Assembly: GCF_003058055.1 (NCBI RefSeq)
Contig: NZ_QBTZ01000001.1
Span: 3,738,001 to 3,802,000, forward strand
Direction: 5' to 3'
DNA: 64,000 nt
Origin: Acidovorax sp. 107
Lineage (GTDB): Bacteria > Pseudomonadota > Gammaproteobacteria > Burkholderiales > Burkholderiaceae_C
How positions within the stretch are numbered: position 1 is the stretch's first letter; each line of letters begins with the position of its first letter. Both the position numbers and the translations under genes were made by a program. A model generated the notes under the pieces. It searched no databases and had not been told where the DNA came from. It worked only from the letters and a program-made list of their open reading frames with translations. Below, piece after piece: positions 1-8,128 of this stretch.

Positions 1-1039
1 TTTCAAACCACTCGGTGCTGTTGCGCGCAGCGTTCTGGATCTTGAGCACCTCCACACTGCGGCGTGCCTCGTAGTGCTGCAGCACCTCATCGATGGGCAG
101 GCCGGTGGCGAACTCGTTGGCGAGGTCGATGGCGTCTTCGAGCGCCAGTTTGGTGCCGCTGCCGATGGAGAAGTGCGCCGTGTGCGCCGCATCACCCATC
201 AGCACGATGGGCACCTGCTTGCCGCCGATGGCTTCGCGGTGCACCCAGGTGTTGCAGATCACGCGCGGAAAACGGATCCAGTTGGCCGAGCCGCGCAGGT
301 GGGTGGCATTGCTGATGAGCGCGTTACCGTCCAGGTACTTCGCGAAGAGCTTTTCGCAAAATGCAATCGCCTCAGGCTGCTCCATGGCGTCCAGGCCATG
401 GGCCTTCCACACGGCCTCGGGCGTCTCGATGATGAAGGTGGATGTGTCGGCGTCGAACTGGTAGGCGTGCGCCTGGAACCAGCCATGCTCCGTTTGCTCG
501 AAGGCAAACGTAAATGCGTCGAGCTTTTTGTGCGTGCCCAGCCAGACAAAACGGCATTCGCGCAGGTCGATGTCCGGCTGGTAAACGCGGGCGTATCGGG
601 TGCGGATGCGGCTGTTGAGGCCATCGCTGGCTATCACCAGGTCGGCGTTGTACTGGGCGGCGAGCGCCTGGTCGTCGGCCACGTCGATCTCGAACACCAG
701 CTCCACGCCCAGCTCCAGACAACGGTCCTGCAGGATGTTGAGCAACCGCTTGCGCCCGATGCCGCAAAAGCCGTGGCCCGTGGAGCGCACGCTGCGGCCC
801 TTGAAGAACACCTCGATGTCGTCCCAGTGGTTGAACGCATCGCCGATGAGCGCCGCCGTGGGGGCGTCGGCTGCCTGCAGGTTGGCCAGCGTCTGGTCCG
901 ACAGCACCACGCCCCAGCCGAAGGTGTCGAACGGCCGGTTGCGCTCGACCACGGTCACGCGGTGCGCGGGGTTCTGCTGCTTCATGAGCAGAGCGAAATA
1001 GAGACCGGCGGGCCCGCCGCCAATGCAGAGGATGTTCAT
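1..1039 (-). CDS. Salicylyl-CoA 5-hydroxylase / 2-aminobenzoyl-CoA monooxygenase family flavoprotein, N-terminal part (3' end outside window)
   Basis: The reading frame is open from the ATG at 1037-1039 to the window edge, about 346 residues. It begins [20 protein letters not shown], a Rossmann FAD motif (GGGPAG), followed by [19 protein letters not shown], which is characteristic of the monooxygenase half of the bifunctional salicylyl-CoA 5-hydroxylase / 2-aminobenzoyl-CoA monooxygenase family. A second FAD motif ([19 protein letters not shown]) lies near residue 290. Family members are about 780 residues with a C-terminal old-yellow-enzyme-like reductase half, which is not visible here. The known role is hydroxylation of an aromatic acyl-CoA in the cytoplasm. 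No strong ribosome site precedes the ATG. A perfect 14-bp palindrome lies 10 bp upstream. The substrate (salicylyl-, anthraniloyl- or another aryl-CoA) cannot be told from this part. Confidence 0.85.
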   Translation of the reverse strand, partial: MNILCIGGGPAGLYFALLMKQQNPAHRVTVVERNRPFDTFGWGVVLSDQTLANLQAADAPTAALIGDAFNHWDDIEVFFKGRSVRSTGHGFCGIGRKRLLNILQDRCLELGVELVFEIDVADDQALAAQYNADLVIASDGLNSRIRTRYARVYQPDIDLRECRFVWLGTHKKLDAFTFAFEQTEHGWFQAHAYQFDADTSTFIIETPEAVWKAHGLDAMEQPEAIAFCEKLFAKYLDGNALISNATHLRGSANWIRFPRVICNTWVHREAIGGKQVPIVLMGDAAHTAHFSIGSGTKLALEDAIDLANEFATGLPIDEVLQHYEARRSVEVLKIQNAARNSTEWFE

Positions 1040-1048
1040 GCCAAAATA

Positions 1049-1062
1049 GTTTAGGCCTAAAC
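1049..1062. promoter_or_regulatory. Perfect 14-bp palindrome, probable MarR-type operator
   Basis: GTTTAGGCCTAAAC reads the same on both strands and sits 10 bp upstream of the monooxygenase start codon. Perfect short dyads of this kind are typical of MarR-family repressor sites in aromatic-acid regulons. Its position would block initiation of the leftward gene. The regulator gene is not in the window. Confidence 0.6.
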
Positions 1063-1178
1063 AAATTGCTGTCAATGGGGTTCCCCCCTGCTGCTAAAGC
1101 GTGCTGCCTCTGTAGGACAGCTTCTAAAAAGCCGGGCGGCGTATTGACGCGTTGCAGCATCACTTCAAGAATCCTGGC

Positions 1179-2789
1179 ATGAAGCACTTGCTGCACACCC
1201 TGGAGGGGCGGCTGGCAACCTTGCCAGTGCCCATGGCGGTCCAGCTACCGGCGGGCCAGCAACTGGGCGCGTCCGACCCGGCGGTGACCCTGCGCTTTCG
1301 TGACCGCATGGCCCTGGTGGCGCTGGCTACGGGCGAGATCGGCAACGTGGGCGCAGCCATCGTTGAGGGGCGAATAGCGCTCGAAGGCGGCATGCGCGAC
1401 CTGATGGCCGCCGCCGCGGGCCTGCTCACGCGCGACCCGGCCCGGGACGAGCACCATGGCTGGTGGCCGCGGGTGCTCGCGAGAGCGCGGTCTATGGCAG
1501 CGCACACGTTGGTGCATGACGCCCGGCAGGTGCAGTTCCATTACGACCTGTCGGACGACTTCTACGCGCTGTGGCTGGACCCTCGCCGCGTTTATTCGTG
1601 TGCCTACTACCGGTCACCCGGCCTGACGCTGGCCCAGGCGCAGGAGGCCAAACTCGACCTCATCTGCCGCAAGCTGCTGCTGGCGCCCGGCGAGCGATTT
1701 CTGGACATCGGCGCGGGCTGGGGCGGTCTGCTGTTGTGGGCTGCCGAGCACTATGGCGTGGATGCCACGGGCATCACGCTGTCGCGCAACCAGCACGCGC
1801 ATGTGCAGCGGCTGATTGACGAGCGCGGCCTTCAAGGCCGCGTGCGCGTACAGCTGGTGGACTACCGCGAGCTGCGGGTGGATCAACCTTTCGACAAGAT
1901 CGCCTCGGTGGGCATGTTCGAGCACGTGGGCCGTGCGCAGATGGGTCGTTATTTCGACACCGTGGCGCGCTTGCTGCGGCCGGGGGGGCTGGTACTGAAC
2001 CACGGCATCACGGCCGGGGGGGTGGACAACGCGCAGCTGGGTGCAGGCATGGGCGACTTCATCGAGCAGTACATCTTCCCGGGCGGAGAGCTGCTGCATG
2101 TGAGCGCCGTGCAGCACGACATGGCGCTTGCAGGCCTGGAGATGGTGGACACCGAGAATCTGCGCCCCCACTACGCGCGCACGCTGTGGGCGTGGTCCGA
2201 CGGCCTGGAAGCCCAATTGCCTGCAGCCCGTGAGGTGCTGGCCGCACAAGGCGGTGCCGAGCGGGGTGATAAGGTCCTGCGTGCGTACCGCCTGTACCTG
2301 GCGGGCAGCGCCCTGGGGTTTGAACGTGGCTGGATGGCGCTGCACCAGATGCTGGCGATCAAGCCGGACGGCAACACGGCCCGGGGGCCCTTGCCCGGCG
2401 CACAATCGAGCTATCCGTTCGCCCGCGACTACATGTATGCGGACCCCGAAACACCTTCCGTGAAGCCTTTCACCATGCTCTACAAGTTCAAATCCCGCGC
2501 CACTGCCGACCTGATCATGCTCGAGCCCCAGGGGCGCCAGATCGTGACCATCATCGGCAAGACACCCGGTACCAGCGGCATCGTGACCGCAGCGCAGATC
2601 CCGGCCGCCATTGCCGCACTGGAGGCAGCCGTGCTTGCGGACGACACCCAGCCCGAAGCCCAGGAAAACGATGAGGCTGCGACCGAGGAGCGCAATGATG
2701 TCGTACGCCTGCACCAGCGCGCAGCGCCGTTCATCGAGATGCTCCGGCGCAGTGCTGCGGCCGATGTGGATGTGGTGTGGGGTGTGTGA
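1179..2789 (+). CDS. cfa: Cyclopropane-fatty-acyl-phospholipid synthase with an in-frame C-terminal DUF1840 domain
   Basis: Residues 1 to about 432 are a cyclopropane fatty acid synthase, which methylates unsaturated acyl chains of membrane phospholipids using S-adenosylmethionine. The signs are QFHYDLSDDFYALWLDP, the SAM loop FLDIGAGWGG (about residue 175), SVGMFEHVG and the family-typical end FARDYMYADP. Instead of stopping, the frame continues into MLYKFKSRATADLIMLEPQG, the usual N-terminus of the separate small DUF1840 protein (about 104 residues). An internal ATG at 2475 could start DUF1840 on its own, but the preceding GTGAAG is a poor ribosome site. The start was set at ATG 1179 because the longer TTG start adds nothing conserved. 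It is either a true fusion or a lost stop codon. Cfa assignment is firm; the function of DUF1840 is unknown. Confidence 0.88.
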   Translation: MKHLLHTLEGRLATLPVPMAVQLPAGQQLGASDPAVTLRFRDRMALVALATGEIGNVGAAIVEGRIALEGGMRDLMAAAAGLLTRDPARDEHHGWWPRVLARARSMAAHTLVHDARQVQFHYDLSDDFYALWLDPRRVYSCAYYRSPGLTLAQAQEAKLDLICRKLLLAPGERFLDIGAGWGGLLLWAAEHYGVDATGITLSRNQHAHVQRLIDERGLQGRVRVQLVDYRELRVDQPFDKIASVGMFEHVGRAQMGRYFDTVARLLRPGGLVLNHGITAGGVDNAQLGAGMGDFIEQYIFPGGELLHVSAVQHDMALAGLEMVDTENLRPHYARTLWAWSDGLEAQLPAAREVLAAQGGAERGDKVLRAYRLYLAGSALGFERGWMALHQMLAIKPDGNTARGPLPGAQSSYPFARDYMYADPETPSVKPFTMLYKFKSRATADLIMLEPQGRQIVTIIGKTPGTSGIVTAAQIPAAIAALEAAVLADDTQPEAQENDEAATEERNDVVRLHQRAAPFIEMLRRSAAADVDVVWGV

Positions 2790-2924
2790 GCGGATGACCT
2801 GAGCGCATGCACTCGGGGCACGAGGAGGTTCTTGGCACCGTCCCGCAGCGGCCGCGGAGCCTTCTCACAAGCCCGGCCCCCCGGTCGACAACGGATGCGC
2901 TGGTGGCCGGGCATCCCGGAGCCA

Positions 2925-4016
2925 TCAATCCACCTTCGCCCCCGACGTTTTCACCACCTGCGCCCACTTCTTGTGCTCGTTGTCGATGTGCTTGGCAAAT
3001 TCGGCCGGGGTATTGCCGCCAGGGATGGCACCCTGGGCCAGCAGCCGCTCCTTCATGGCGGGTGTGGCCAGTGACTTGGCGACTTCTTGCTGGATGCGGT
3101 TGACGATGTCGGCAGGCGTGCCTGCAGGTGCCAGCAGGCCGAACCAGGAACTGGCCTCGTAGCCTTTGAGCGTGGGGCCTCCCGCTTGCTCGACCGTGGG
3201 CACATCGGGCAGAGCGCCCGAGCGCTCGGAGCTCGTCACGGCCAGTGCGGTGAGTTTGCCGGCTTTGATCTGCGCCATGGACGAGGGCAGGTTGTCGAAC
3301 ATCACGTCCGCGTTGCCCGCCACCATGTCCATCAGTGCTGGGCCGGAGCCGCGGTAGGGCAGGTGCAGCATGAAGGTGCCGGTCATGCTCTTGAACAGCT
3401 CGCCGGCCAGATGGATCGATGTGCCGTTGCCGCTGGAGGCCATGTTCATCTTGCCGGGGTTGGCCTTGGCCACGCGGATGAAATCCTGCACGTTGTGAAT
3501 GCCCTGGGCCTTGGCCTTGTCGGCGTTCATCACCATCACATTGGGCACGGCCGCCACCATGGTGATGGGCACAAAGTCCTTGATGGGATCGTAGGGCAGC
3601 TTGGCGTACAGCGCGCGGTTGATGCCGTGGGTGCCCACGGTGCCCATCAGCAGGGTGTAGCCGTCGCCGGGTGACTTGGCCACGATCTCGGCACCCACGT
3701 TGCCACCCGCGCCTGCGCGGTTGTCCACAATGAACTGCTGGCCGAAGGCCTTGGACAGCTCGGGCGCCATGGCGCGGGCCAGGATGTCGGTCGTGCCGCC
3801 GGGCGCAAAGGGCACCACGATGCGCACGGGCTTGGTGGGCCATGCCCCCTGGGCGCGCGCCATGGTGGGCAGCAGCGCCGCCGCGCAGGCCAGCGCAACG
3901 GCGCTGGCGGCCAGGACCATCACCTGGCGACGACGCGCGCGGAGTGGGTGCGCAGCGGCTGCGGCATCCGATGAGCGGGGTGAGCGAGTGGGGGCGTGGA
4001 GGGGAGTGCGTGCCAT
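2925..4016 (-). CDS. Bug/TctC-family periplasmic solute receptor
   Basis: This 363-residue protein is a Bug-family (tripartite tricarboxylate receptor, TctC) binding protein. Evidence is the opening of the mature chain [19 protein letters not shown], the internal [13 protein letters not shown] and the C-terminal [12 protein letters not shown]. The N-terminus carries a twin-arginine-like stretch (RARRRQVMV, near residue 27), a hydrophobic core and an ARAQ cleavage site. AAGGA precedes the ATG by about 9 nt. These receptors capture carboxylates in the periplasm. No TctA/TctB membrane genes are nearby, as is usual for the very numerous orphan Bug receptors of this family. The ligand is unknown. 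Confidence 0.9.
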   Translation of the reverse strand: MARTPLHAPTRSPRSSDAAAAAHPLRARRRQVMVLAASAVALACAAALLPTMARAQGAWPTKPVRIVVPFAPGGTTDILARAMAPELSKAFGQQFIVDNRAGAGGNVGAEIVAKSPGDGYTLLMGTVGTHGINRALYAKLPYDPIKDFVPITMVAAVPNVMVMNADKAKAQGIHNVQDFIRVAKANPGKMNMASSGNGTSIHLAGELFKSMTGTFMLHLPYRGSGPALMDMVAGNADVMFDNLPSSMAQIKAGKLTALAVTSSERSGALPDVPTVEQAGGPTLKGYEASSWFGLLAPAGTPADIVNRIQQEVAKSLATPAMKERLLAQGAIPGGNTPAEFAKHIDNEHKKWAQVVKTSGAKVD

Positions 4017-4178
4017 GGGGATCGGTCCTTGATGTCGGGGAGAAGAGAAAGGTCTGCTGGGGTTCTACGCGCGTTGTCGCAGTGGGGGCAGATGGATAAC
4101 CCCAATCCTGGTGGCGCAGGACATCTGCGGCGTGCAATCTCGCGCGCACAGTCCGATCAACAGACCACTACACGCCCA

Positions 4179-4217
4179 TGAAAAAAGCCGCAACGCGTCG
4201 TGCGACGCGGCGGCTTT
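4179..4217 (-). terminator. Rho-independent terminator
   Basis: Read leftward, AAGCCGC and GCGGCTT arms enclose a second GC-rich pair (CGCGTCG/CGACGCG) and are followed by a run of T. It lies about 50 bp past the stop codon of the Bug receptor that ends at 4269, so it should end that transcript before the next Bug gene. Confidence 0.85.
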
Positions 4218-4268
4218 GGAGAGGGGGCTGGCAGGGCTGCGTTCAGGCCCCTGCCGGTTGCGGGAGGA

Positions 4269-5252
4269 TCAGTCCGCGTAGGTGCCTGCGGCCTTGATGA
4301 CGGCGCCCCACTTGTCGATCTCGGCGGCCACAAACTTCTTGTGTTCGGGGCCTTCGATGCGCTTGTCGGTGATGACCACGGCGCCCAGGGCTTCCTGCTT
4401 CTTGATGAACTCAGGGTCCTTCAGCGCGACCTTGAGGGCGTCGTTGATCTTCTTTTGTACGTCGGCTGGCGTGCCCTTGGGGGCATACAGGCCATGCCAG
4501 ATGCTCACATTGAAGTCCTTCAGACCCGATTCGGCCAGGGTGGGCAGGTCCTTGAGCGCAGGGGTCGTAAGGCGCTTGGCGGTGGTCACCGCGTAGGCCT
4601 TGACCTTCTTGCCTTCGATCTGGCTGGTGGTGTTGGTGGTCTGGTCGCACAGCAGGTCGATCTGGCCACCGATCAGGTCGGTGATGGCAGGGGCCGTGCC
4701 CTTGTAAGGCACATCCGTCATATCGGTGTGCAGCGCAGACTTGAACATCAGGCCGCACAGGTGCGACGCCGCGCCCAGCCCGGCGTTGCCCAGGTTGATT
4801 TTGCCCTTGTTCTGCTGGATCCAGGCGGTCAACTCCTTGAAGTTGTTGGCAGGCATGCTGGGGCGAGCGATCAGCGTCATGGGCACTTCGTTGACCATGC
4901 CCAGGTATTCAAAGTCGTTCGGTACGCTGAACGACAGCTTGCGGTACAGCGCGGGCATGGTGGACATGCCGATGTGGTTGAGCAGCAGCGTGTAGCCGTC
5001 CGGGTTGGCGCGGGCCACGCGGGCGGCACCGATGGAGCTGCCTGCACCGGCGGTGTTGTCCACCACCACGGTGCCCAGCGGCTTGCGCAGCGCTTCGGCC
5101 AGGTCGCGGGCCACGCGATCAGTAGGACCGCCAGCCGCAAAGGGCACCACGAGTGTGATCGTCTTGTCCTTGGCGGGGAAGTCCTGCGCGTGGGCGCCAA
5201 AGGCGGCCACTGCAGCGGCAGCGACGAGGGCGAGTTTCAGCGTTGTTTTCAT
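4269..5252 (-). CDS. Bug/TctC-family periplasmic solute receptor
   Basis: A second Bug receptor of 327 residues. The start is the ATG at 5250-5252 because AGGAG lies 6 nt upstream and the protein then begins with a clean signal peptide (MKTTLKLALVAAAAVAAFGAHAQ, cut after AHA); the upstream in-frame codons add 24 residues before it. Family motifs are ITLVVPFAAGGPTDRVARDL, VVDNTAGAGSSIGAARVA and YAPKGTPADVQKKIN. It would bind a carboxylated ligand in the periplasm. It is on the same strand as the neighbouring Bug gene, but the terminator at 4179-4217 separates them. Ligand and membrane partner are unknown. Confidence 0.9.
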   Translation of the reverse strand: MKTTLKLALVAAAAVAAFGAHAQDFPAKDKTITLVVPFAAGGPTDRVARDLAEALRKPLGTVVVDNTAGAGSSIGAARVARANPDGYTLLLNHIGMSTMPALYRKLSFSVPNDFEYLGMVNEVPMTLIARPSMPANNFKELTAWIQQNKGKINLGNAGLGAASHLCGLMFKSALHTDMTDVPYKGTAPAITDLIGGQIDLLCDQTTNTTSQIEGKKVKAYAVTTAKRLTTPALKDLPTLAESGLKDFNVSIWHGLYAPKGTPADVQKKINDALKVALKDPEFIKKQEALGAVVITDKRIEGPEHKKFVAAEIDKWGAVIKAAGTYAD

Positions 5253-5351
5253 GGGTGCTCCTGTAAATGACGGGCCATGATAGCGAGGGGCATTTTCAGG
5301 AGCATTGCGGATAGTACGTAGCACACGGTCAGCATGGTCTTTAAGAAAAAG

Positions 5352-5395
5352 AGCCTTGTAGCGCCCATGATTATTGGTTGTATTGCTATCAATAA
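5352..5395 (+). repeat. Family A dispersed repeat, copy 1 (divergent)
   Basis: Contains TGTAGCGCCCATGATTATTG followed by GTATTGCTATCAATAAA. It keeps the AGCGC...GCTATCAAT framework of the family but is diverged in the middle. Confidence 0.55.
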
Positions 5396-5524
5396 AGTAG
5401 CTTTACTAGGGTAAACACTGCGACGGGCGCGGTGACCAAACCTGCATTTCTTGCGCTGCCGCAAACCTCGGTGCACCACTGCATCGAATGTTGTGTGCGC
5501 ACCTCTTTGGGGTGTGTTGCACGC

Positions 5525-5569
5525 AGGGCCCATCACCGCGCGGACCCGTGCCGCACCGTGGTGGGCCCT
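5525..5569 (-). terminator. Long inverted repeat downstream of the PaaK-like gene
   Basis: Arms AGGGCCCATCAC and GTGGTGGGCCCT pair over 12 positions with one mismatch (G-U possible in RNA) around a 21-nt loop. There is no T-run, so it may be an RNA-stability hairpin or a weak terminator. Confidence 0.5.
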
Positions 5570-5571
5570 GA

Positions 5572-5606
5572 GAACGTGTTCACGATCCGAGATCGCAAAC
5601 ACGTTC
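5572..5606 (-). terminator. Two-tier hairpin immediately after the PaaK-like gene
   Basis: Outer arms GAACGTGTT/AACACGTTC and an inner stem CGATC-CGA-GATCG form one continuous hairpin interrupted by symmetric CA bulges. It lies 11 bp past the stop codon at 5618. It lacks a T-run on either side. Confidence 0.55.
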
Positions 5607-5617
5607 CAAGAGGCTGC

Positions 5618-6865
5618 TTACTTGTAGCTGCGTGCGTCTTCGATGACCTTGCCATCGTTGGGCAGGGCGCCCGGGGGCAGCATCTGCACCTCGCCGCGCA
5701 GCTTGGTCACTTCGCGGATGGCATCGCTGAGCTGGTGGGCCAAGCCTGCGGCAGTCTCGGTGGTCTCGACCTGCAGCACCATCTGGTCGTTGGCCATCTC
5801 GCCGCTGACCACCAGGCGTGCGCGCAGCACCTGCGGAAAGCGCCGCGCAATGGCGGCCACCTGGCCGGGGTGCACGAACATGCCGCGCACCTTGGTGGTC
5901 TGGTCGGCCCGGCCCATCCAGCCCTTGATGCGGGTGTTGGTGCGGCCGGTGGGGCACTGGCCGGGCAGCACGGCGGACAGGTCGCCGGTGCCAAAGCGGA
6001 CCAGCGGGTAGTCGGGGTTGAGCGTGGTGATGACCAGCTCGCCCACCTCGCCCTCGGGCACCGGGTCACCGGTGCCGGGGCGCACGATCTCGACGATCAC
6101 GCCTTCGTCCAGTACCAGGCCCTCGCGCGCCGAGGTTTCGTAGGCGATCAGGCCCAGGTCAGCGGTGGCATAGCACTGGTAGCCCGCGATGCCTCGCTCG
6201 GCGAACCAGTCGCGCAGCGACGGCGGAAAGGCCTCGGCCGAGAGCAGCGCCTTGGTCACGGTGGGCAGCGCCACGCCCATCTCGGCCGCTTTCTCGACGA
6301 TGATCTTGAGGAAACTGGGCGTGCCGATGTAGCCCGCAGGTTGCAGCTCCGCCATAGCCTGCACCTGCTGCTCGGTCTGCCCCGTGCCGCCGGGGAACAC
6401 GGTGCAGCCCAGCGCGTGCGCGCCGGTTTCCATCATCGAGCCTGCGGGTACGAAGTGGTAGCTGAAGCTGTTGTGGATCAGCTCTCCGCTGCGAAAGCCA
6501 GCCGCGTGGATCGCACGCGCCATGCGCCAGTAGTCGCGCCGCGTGCCCTCGGGCTCGTAGATGGTGCCGGGGCTGGCAAACACGCGCGTCATGCCGGGCC
6601 CAAAGCCCAGCGCGCTGAAGCCGCCAAACACGTTGCTGGCGCGGCCCGCCTGCTGGCGCTCCAGCAACTCGTACTTGCGCGTGACCGGCAGCTGCGCCAG
6701 CGCCGCGCGGCTGGTGACGGTCGATGCGTCCACGCCCGCCAGGATGCTGGCAAAGGCCGGCGACGCCTTCTGGGCATGGGCGATCTGCTGCGGCAGCGCG
6801 GCCATCAGGGCCGCTTCGCGCTCTGCGGGGCTGCGGGTTTCCAGGGCGTCATAGAACGTGCTCAT
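5618..6865 (-). CDS. PaaK-like AMP-dependent acyl-CoA ligase (phenylacetate-CoA ligase family)
   Basis: This 415-residue adenylate-forming enzyme resembles phenylacetate-CoA ligases. Visible motifs are FASPGTIYEPEG (phosphate loop region, about residue 95), YQCYATADLGLIAYE (A5-like), PLVRFGTGDLS (A7-like) and GWMGRADQTTKVRGMFVHPGQ (hinge). It lacks the opening tryptophan-rich segment of classical PaaK, so the substrate may not be phenylacetate. It would couple a carboxylic acid to CoA in the cytoplasm using ATP. AAGGAA precedes the ATG. It is the last gene of the leftward acyl-CoA ligase/Liv cluster, which suggests it activates the compound that the ABC system imports. Confidence 0.8.
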   Translation of the reverse strand: MSTFYDALETRSPAEREAALMAALPQQIAHAQKASPAFASILAGVDASTVTSRAALAQLPVTRKYELLERQQAGRASNVFGGFSALGFGPGMTRVFASPGTIYEPEGTRRDYWRMARAIHAAGFRSGELIHNSFSYHFVPAGSMMETGAHALGCTVFPGGTGQTEQQVQAMAELQPAGYIGTPSFLKIIVEKAAEMGVALPTVTKALLSAEAFPPSLRDWFAERGIAGYQCYATADLGLIAYETSAREGLVLDEGVIVEIVRPGTGDPVPEGEVGELVITTLNPDYPLVRFGTGDLSAVLPGQCPTGRTNTRIKGWMGRADQTTKVRGMFVHPGQVAAIARRFPQVLRARLVVSGEMANDQMVLQVETTETAAGLAHQLSDAIREVTKLRGEVQMLPPGALPNDGKVIEDARSYK

Positions 6866-6902
6866 GCCTGGGTTTCCTTGTGAGGTTGTTTGAGTGAAAT
6901 AT

Positions 6903-6945
6903 GCCTTTAGCGCTTTTCCATCAAGCGTAAGCAGCTATGAAATTG
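6903..6945 (+). repeat. Family A dispersed repeat, copy 2
   Basis: Contains TTTAGCGCTTTTCCATCAAG followed by CGTAAGCAGCTATGAAATTG, a moderately diverged copy between livF and the PaaK-like gene. Confidence 0.6.
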
Positions 6946-7001
6946 AGAGTGATTTCTTTGGAGATCTGAAAAAGAACACGGCCTTGGTCGCCCGCGCTAC
7001 C

Positions 7002-7084
7002 CCACCAGCGCACCCGTGGAACTGGCTTTGCCAGGCCACCGGGTGCGTCCCCCTGAGGGGGAAGGCGCGCAGCGCCACAGGGGG
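7002..7084 (-). repeat. Family B structured 3' element, copy B1
   Basis: Begins 4 nt after the livF stop codon, in livF orientation. Read leftward it contains CCCCCTG, stem 1 GGCGC-TGC-GCGCC, stem 2 CCCCC-TCA-GGGGG, and stem 3 GCACCC...GGGTGC with an apical CTGGC-AAA-GCCAG hairpin, then CGCTGGTG. Confidence 0.75.
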
Positions 7085-7088
7085 CATG

Positions 7089-7901
7089 TCAGGCCAACCA
7101 GCGCTTGCGCCGCTTGTAGCTTTTGACATCCTTGAAGCTCTTGCGCTCGCCGCCGCCCACGCCCAGGTAGAACTCCTTGACGTCCTCGTTGTTGGCCAGG
7201 TCGCTGGCAGCGCCGTCCATCACCACGCGGCCGCTTTCCATGATGTAGCCGTAGTCCGAATACTTCAGGGCCATGTTGGTGTTCTGCTCGGCCAGCAAGA
7301 AGGTCACCTTCTCCTTGGTGTTCAGGTCCTTCACGATGTTGAACACTTCTTCCACGATCTGTGGCGCCAGGCCCATGGAGGGTTCGTCCAGCAGCACCAT
7401 GCTCGGGTTGGCCATGAGTGCGCGGCCGATGGCGCACATCTGCTGCTCGCCGCCCGATGTGTAGGCCGCCTGTGAGGTGCGGCGGGTCTTGAGGCGTGGA
7501 AAGTAGTTGTAGACCTTCTCCAGGTTGGCCGCGATCTCGGCCTTGCTGGTGCGGGTGTAGCTGCCCGTCATCAGGTTCTCTTCGATGGTCAGGTGGGCAA
7601 AGCAGTGCCGCCCCTCCATCACCTGCACCACACCGCGCTGCACCAAGTCGGCGGGCGAGAGGTTTTCGATGCGTTCGCCGCGCAGCTCGATGCTGCCCTT
7701 GGTCACCTCGCCCCGCTCGCCCTGCAGCAGGTTGGAGATAGCGCGCAAGGTTGTCGTCTTGCCCGCCCCGTTCCCCCCCAGGATGGCCACGATAGAGCCC
7801 TCGCGCACCTGCAGCGAGACGCCCTTGAGCACGAGGATCACGTGGTTGTAGATGACTTCGATGCCGTTGACGTTGAGAACGATGTTGCTGTTGGAGTCCA
7901 T
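7089..7901 (-). CDS. livF: Branched-chain-type ABC transporter ATPase LivF
   Basis: A 270-residue ABC ATPase of the LivF group. It has Walker A GGNGAGKTT (residues 42-50), the signature SGGEQQMCAIGRAL and Walker B MVLLDEPSMGLAP. The ATG at 7899-7901 is preceded by AGGAAGG at 7 nt; the open frame extends upstream, but only into the family B repeat. It drives import together with LivG, LivH, LivM and the binding protein encoded just upstream. The C-terminal tail (ERKSFKDVKSYKRRKRWLA) is longer and more basic than in LivF of E. coli and is typical of this acyl-CoA-ligase-linked subgroup. The substrate is more likely an aromatic or short acyl carboxylate than leucine. Confidence 0.93.
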   Translation of the reverse strand: MDSNSNIVLNVNGIEVIYNHVILVLKGVSLQVREGSIVAILGGNGAGKTTTLRAISNLLQGERGEVTKGSIELRGERIENLSPADLVQRGVVQVMEGRHCFAHLTIEENLMTGSYTRTSKAEIAANLEKVYNYFPRLKTRRTSQAAYTSGGEQQMCAIGRALMANPSMVLLDEPSMGLAPQIVEEVFNIVKDLNTKEKVTFLLAEQNTNMALKYSDYGYIMESGRVVMDGAASDLANNEDVKEFYLGVGGGERKSFKDVKSYKRRKRWLA

Positions 7902-8015
7902 GGTCTTGCCTTCCTGTACCAATCCAAAAGGCTGTGGGTCAACCCTTTGGATTGGCGGCTGCTCCCGAGAGCGCAACCGCGAATCACTGGCCGTTGAAAC
8001 GGTCGCAGCCTGAAA

Positions 8016-8122
8016 TACCAGTGCCACCGTGCAAGGGCCGCCCCGCCGCACCGGTGGCGTCCCCCTTCCCGCAGCGCGAAGCGCTAAGAGAGAAGGGGGA
8101 AGCGGCGCAGCCGCTCAGGGGG
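8016..8122 (-). repeat. Family B structured 3' element, copy B2
   Basis: Begins 6 nt after the binding-protein stop codon and lies inside the operon, before livF. Stem 1 is AGCGGC-TGC-GCCGCT. Stem 2 is CCCCCTT...AAGGGGG with an extra apical stem. Stem 3 is GCCACC...GGTGGC, followed by ACTGGTA. Confidence 0.8.
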
Positions 8123-8128
8123 ATGAGC

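Larger units (their letters stand above)
5253..5617. other. 365-bp intergenic region with a family A repeat and two adjacent hairpins
   Basis: No gene is supported here. The interval contains the promoter region of the Bug gene at its left end, a family A repeat (5352-5395), a short TAAAG/CTTTA dyad near 5395, and two consecutive hairpins (5525-5606) downstream of the PaaK-like gene. Confidence 0.7.

Noticed and set aside
1614..2714. 366-codon minus-strand frame opposite cfa
   Set aside because: No domain or ribosome site; composition of an antisense shadow.
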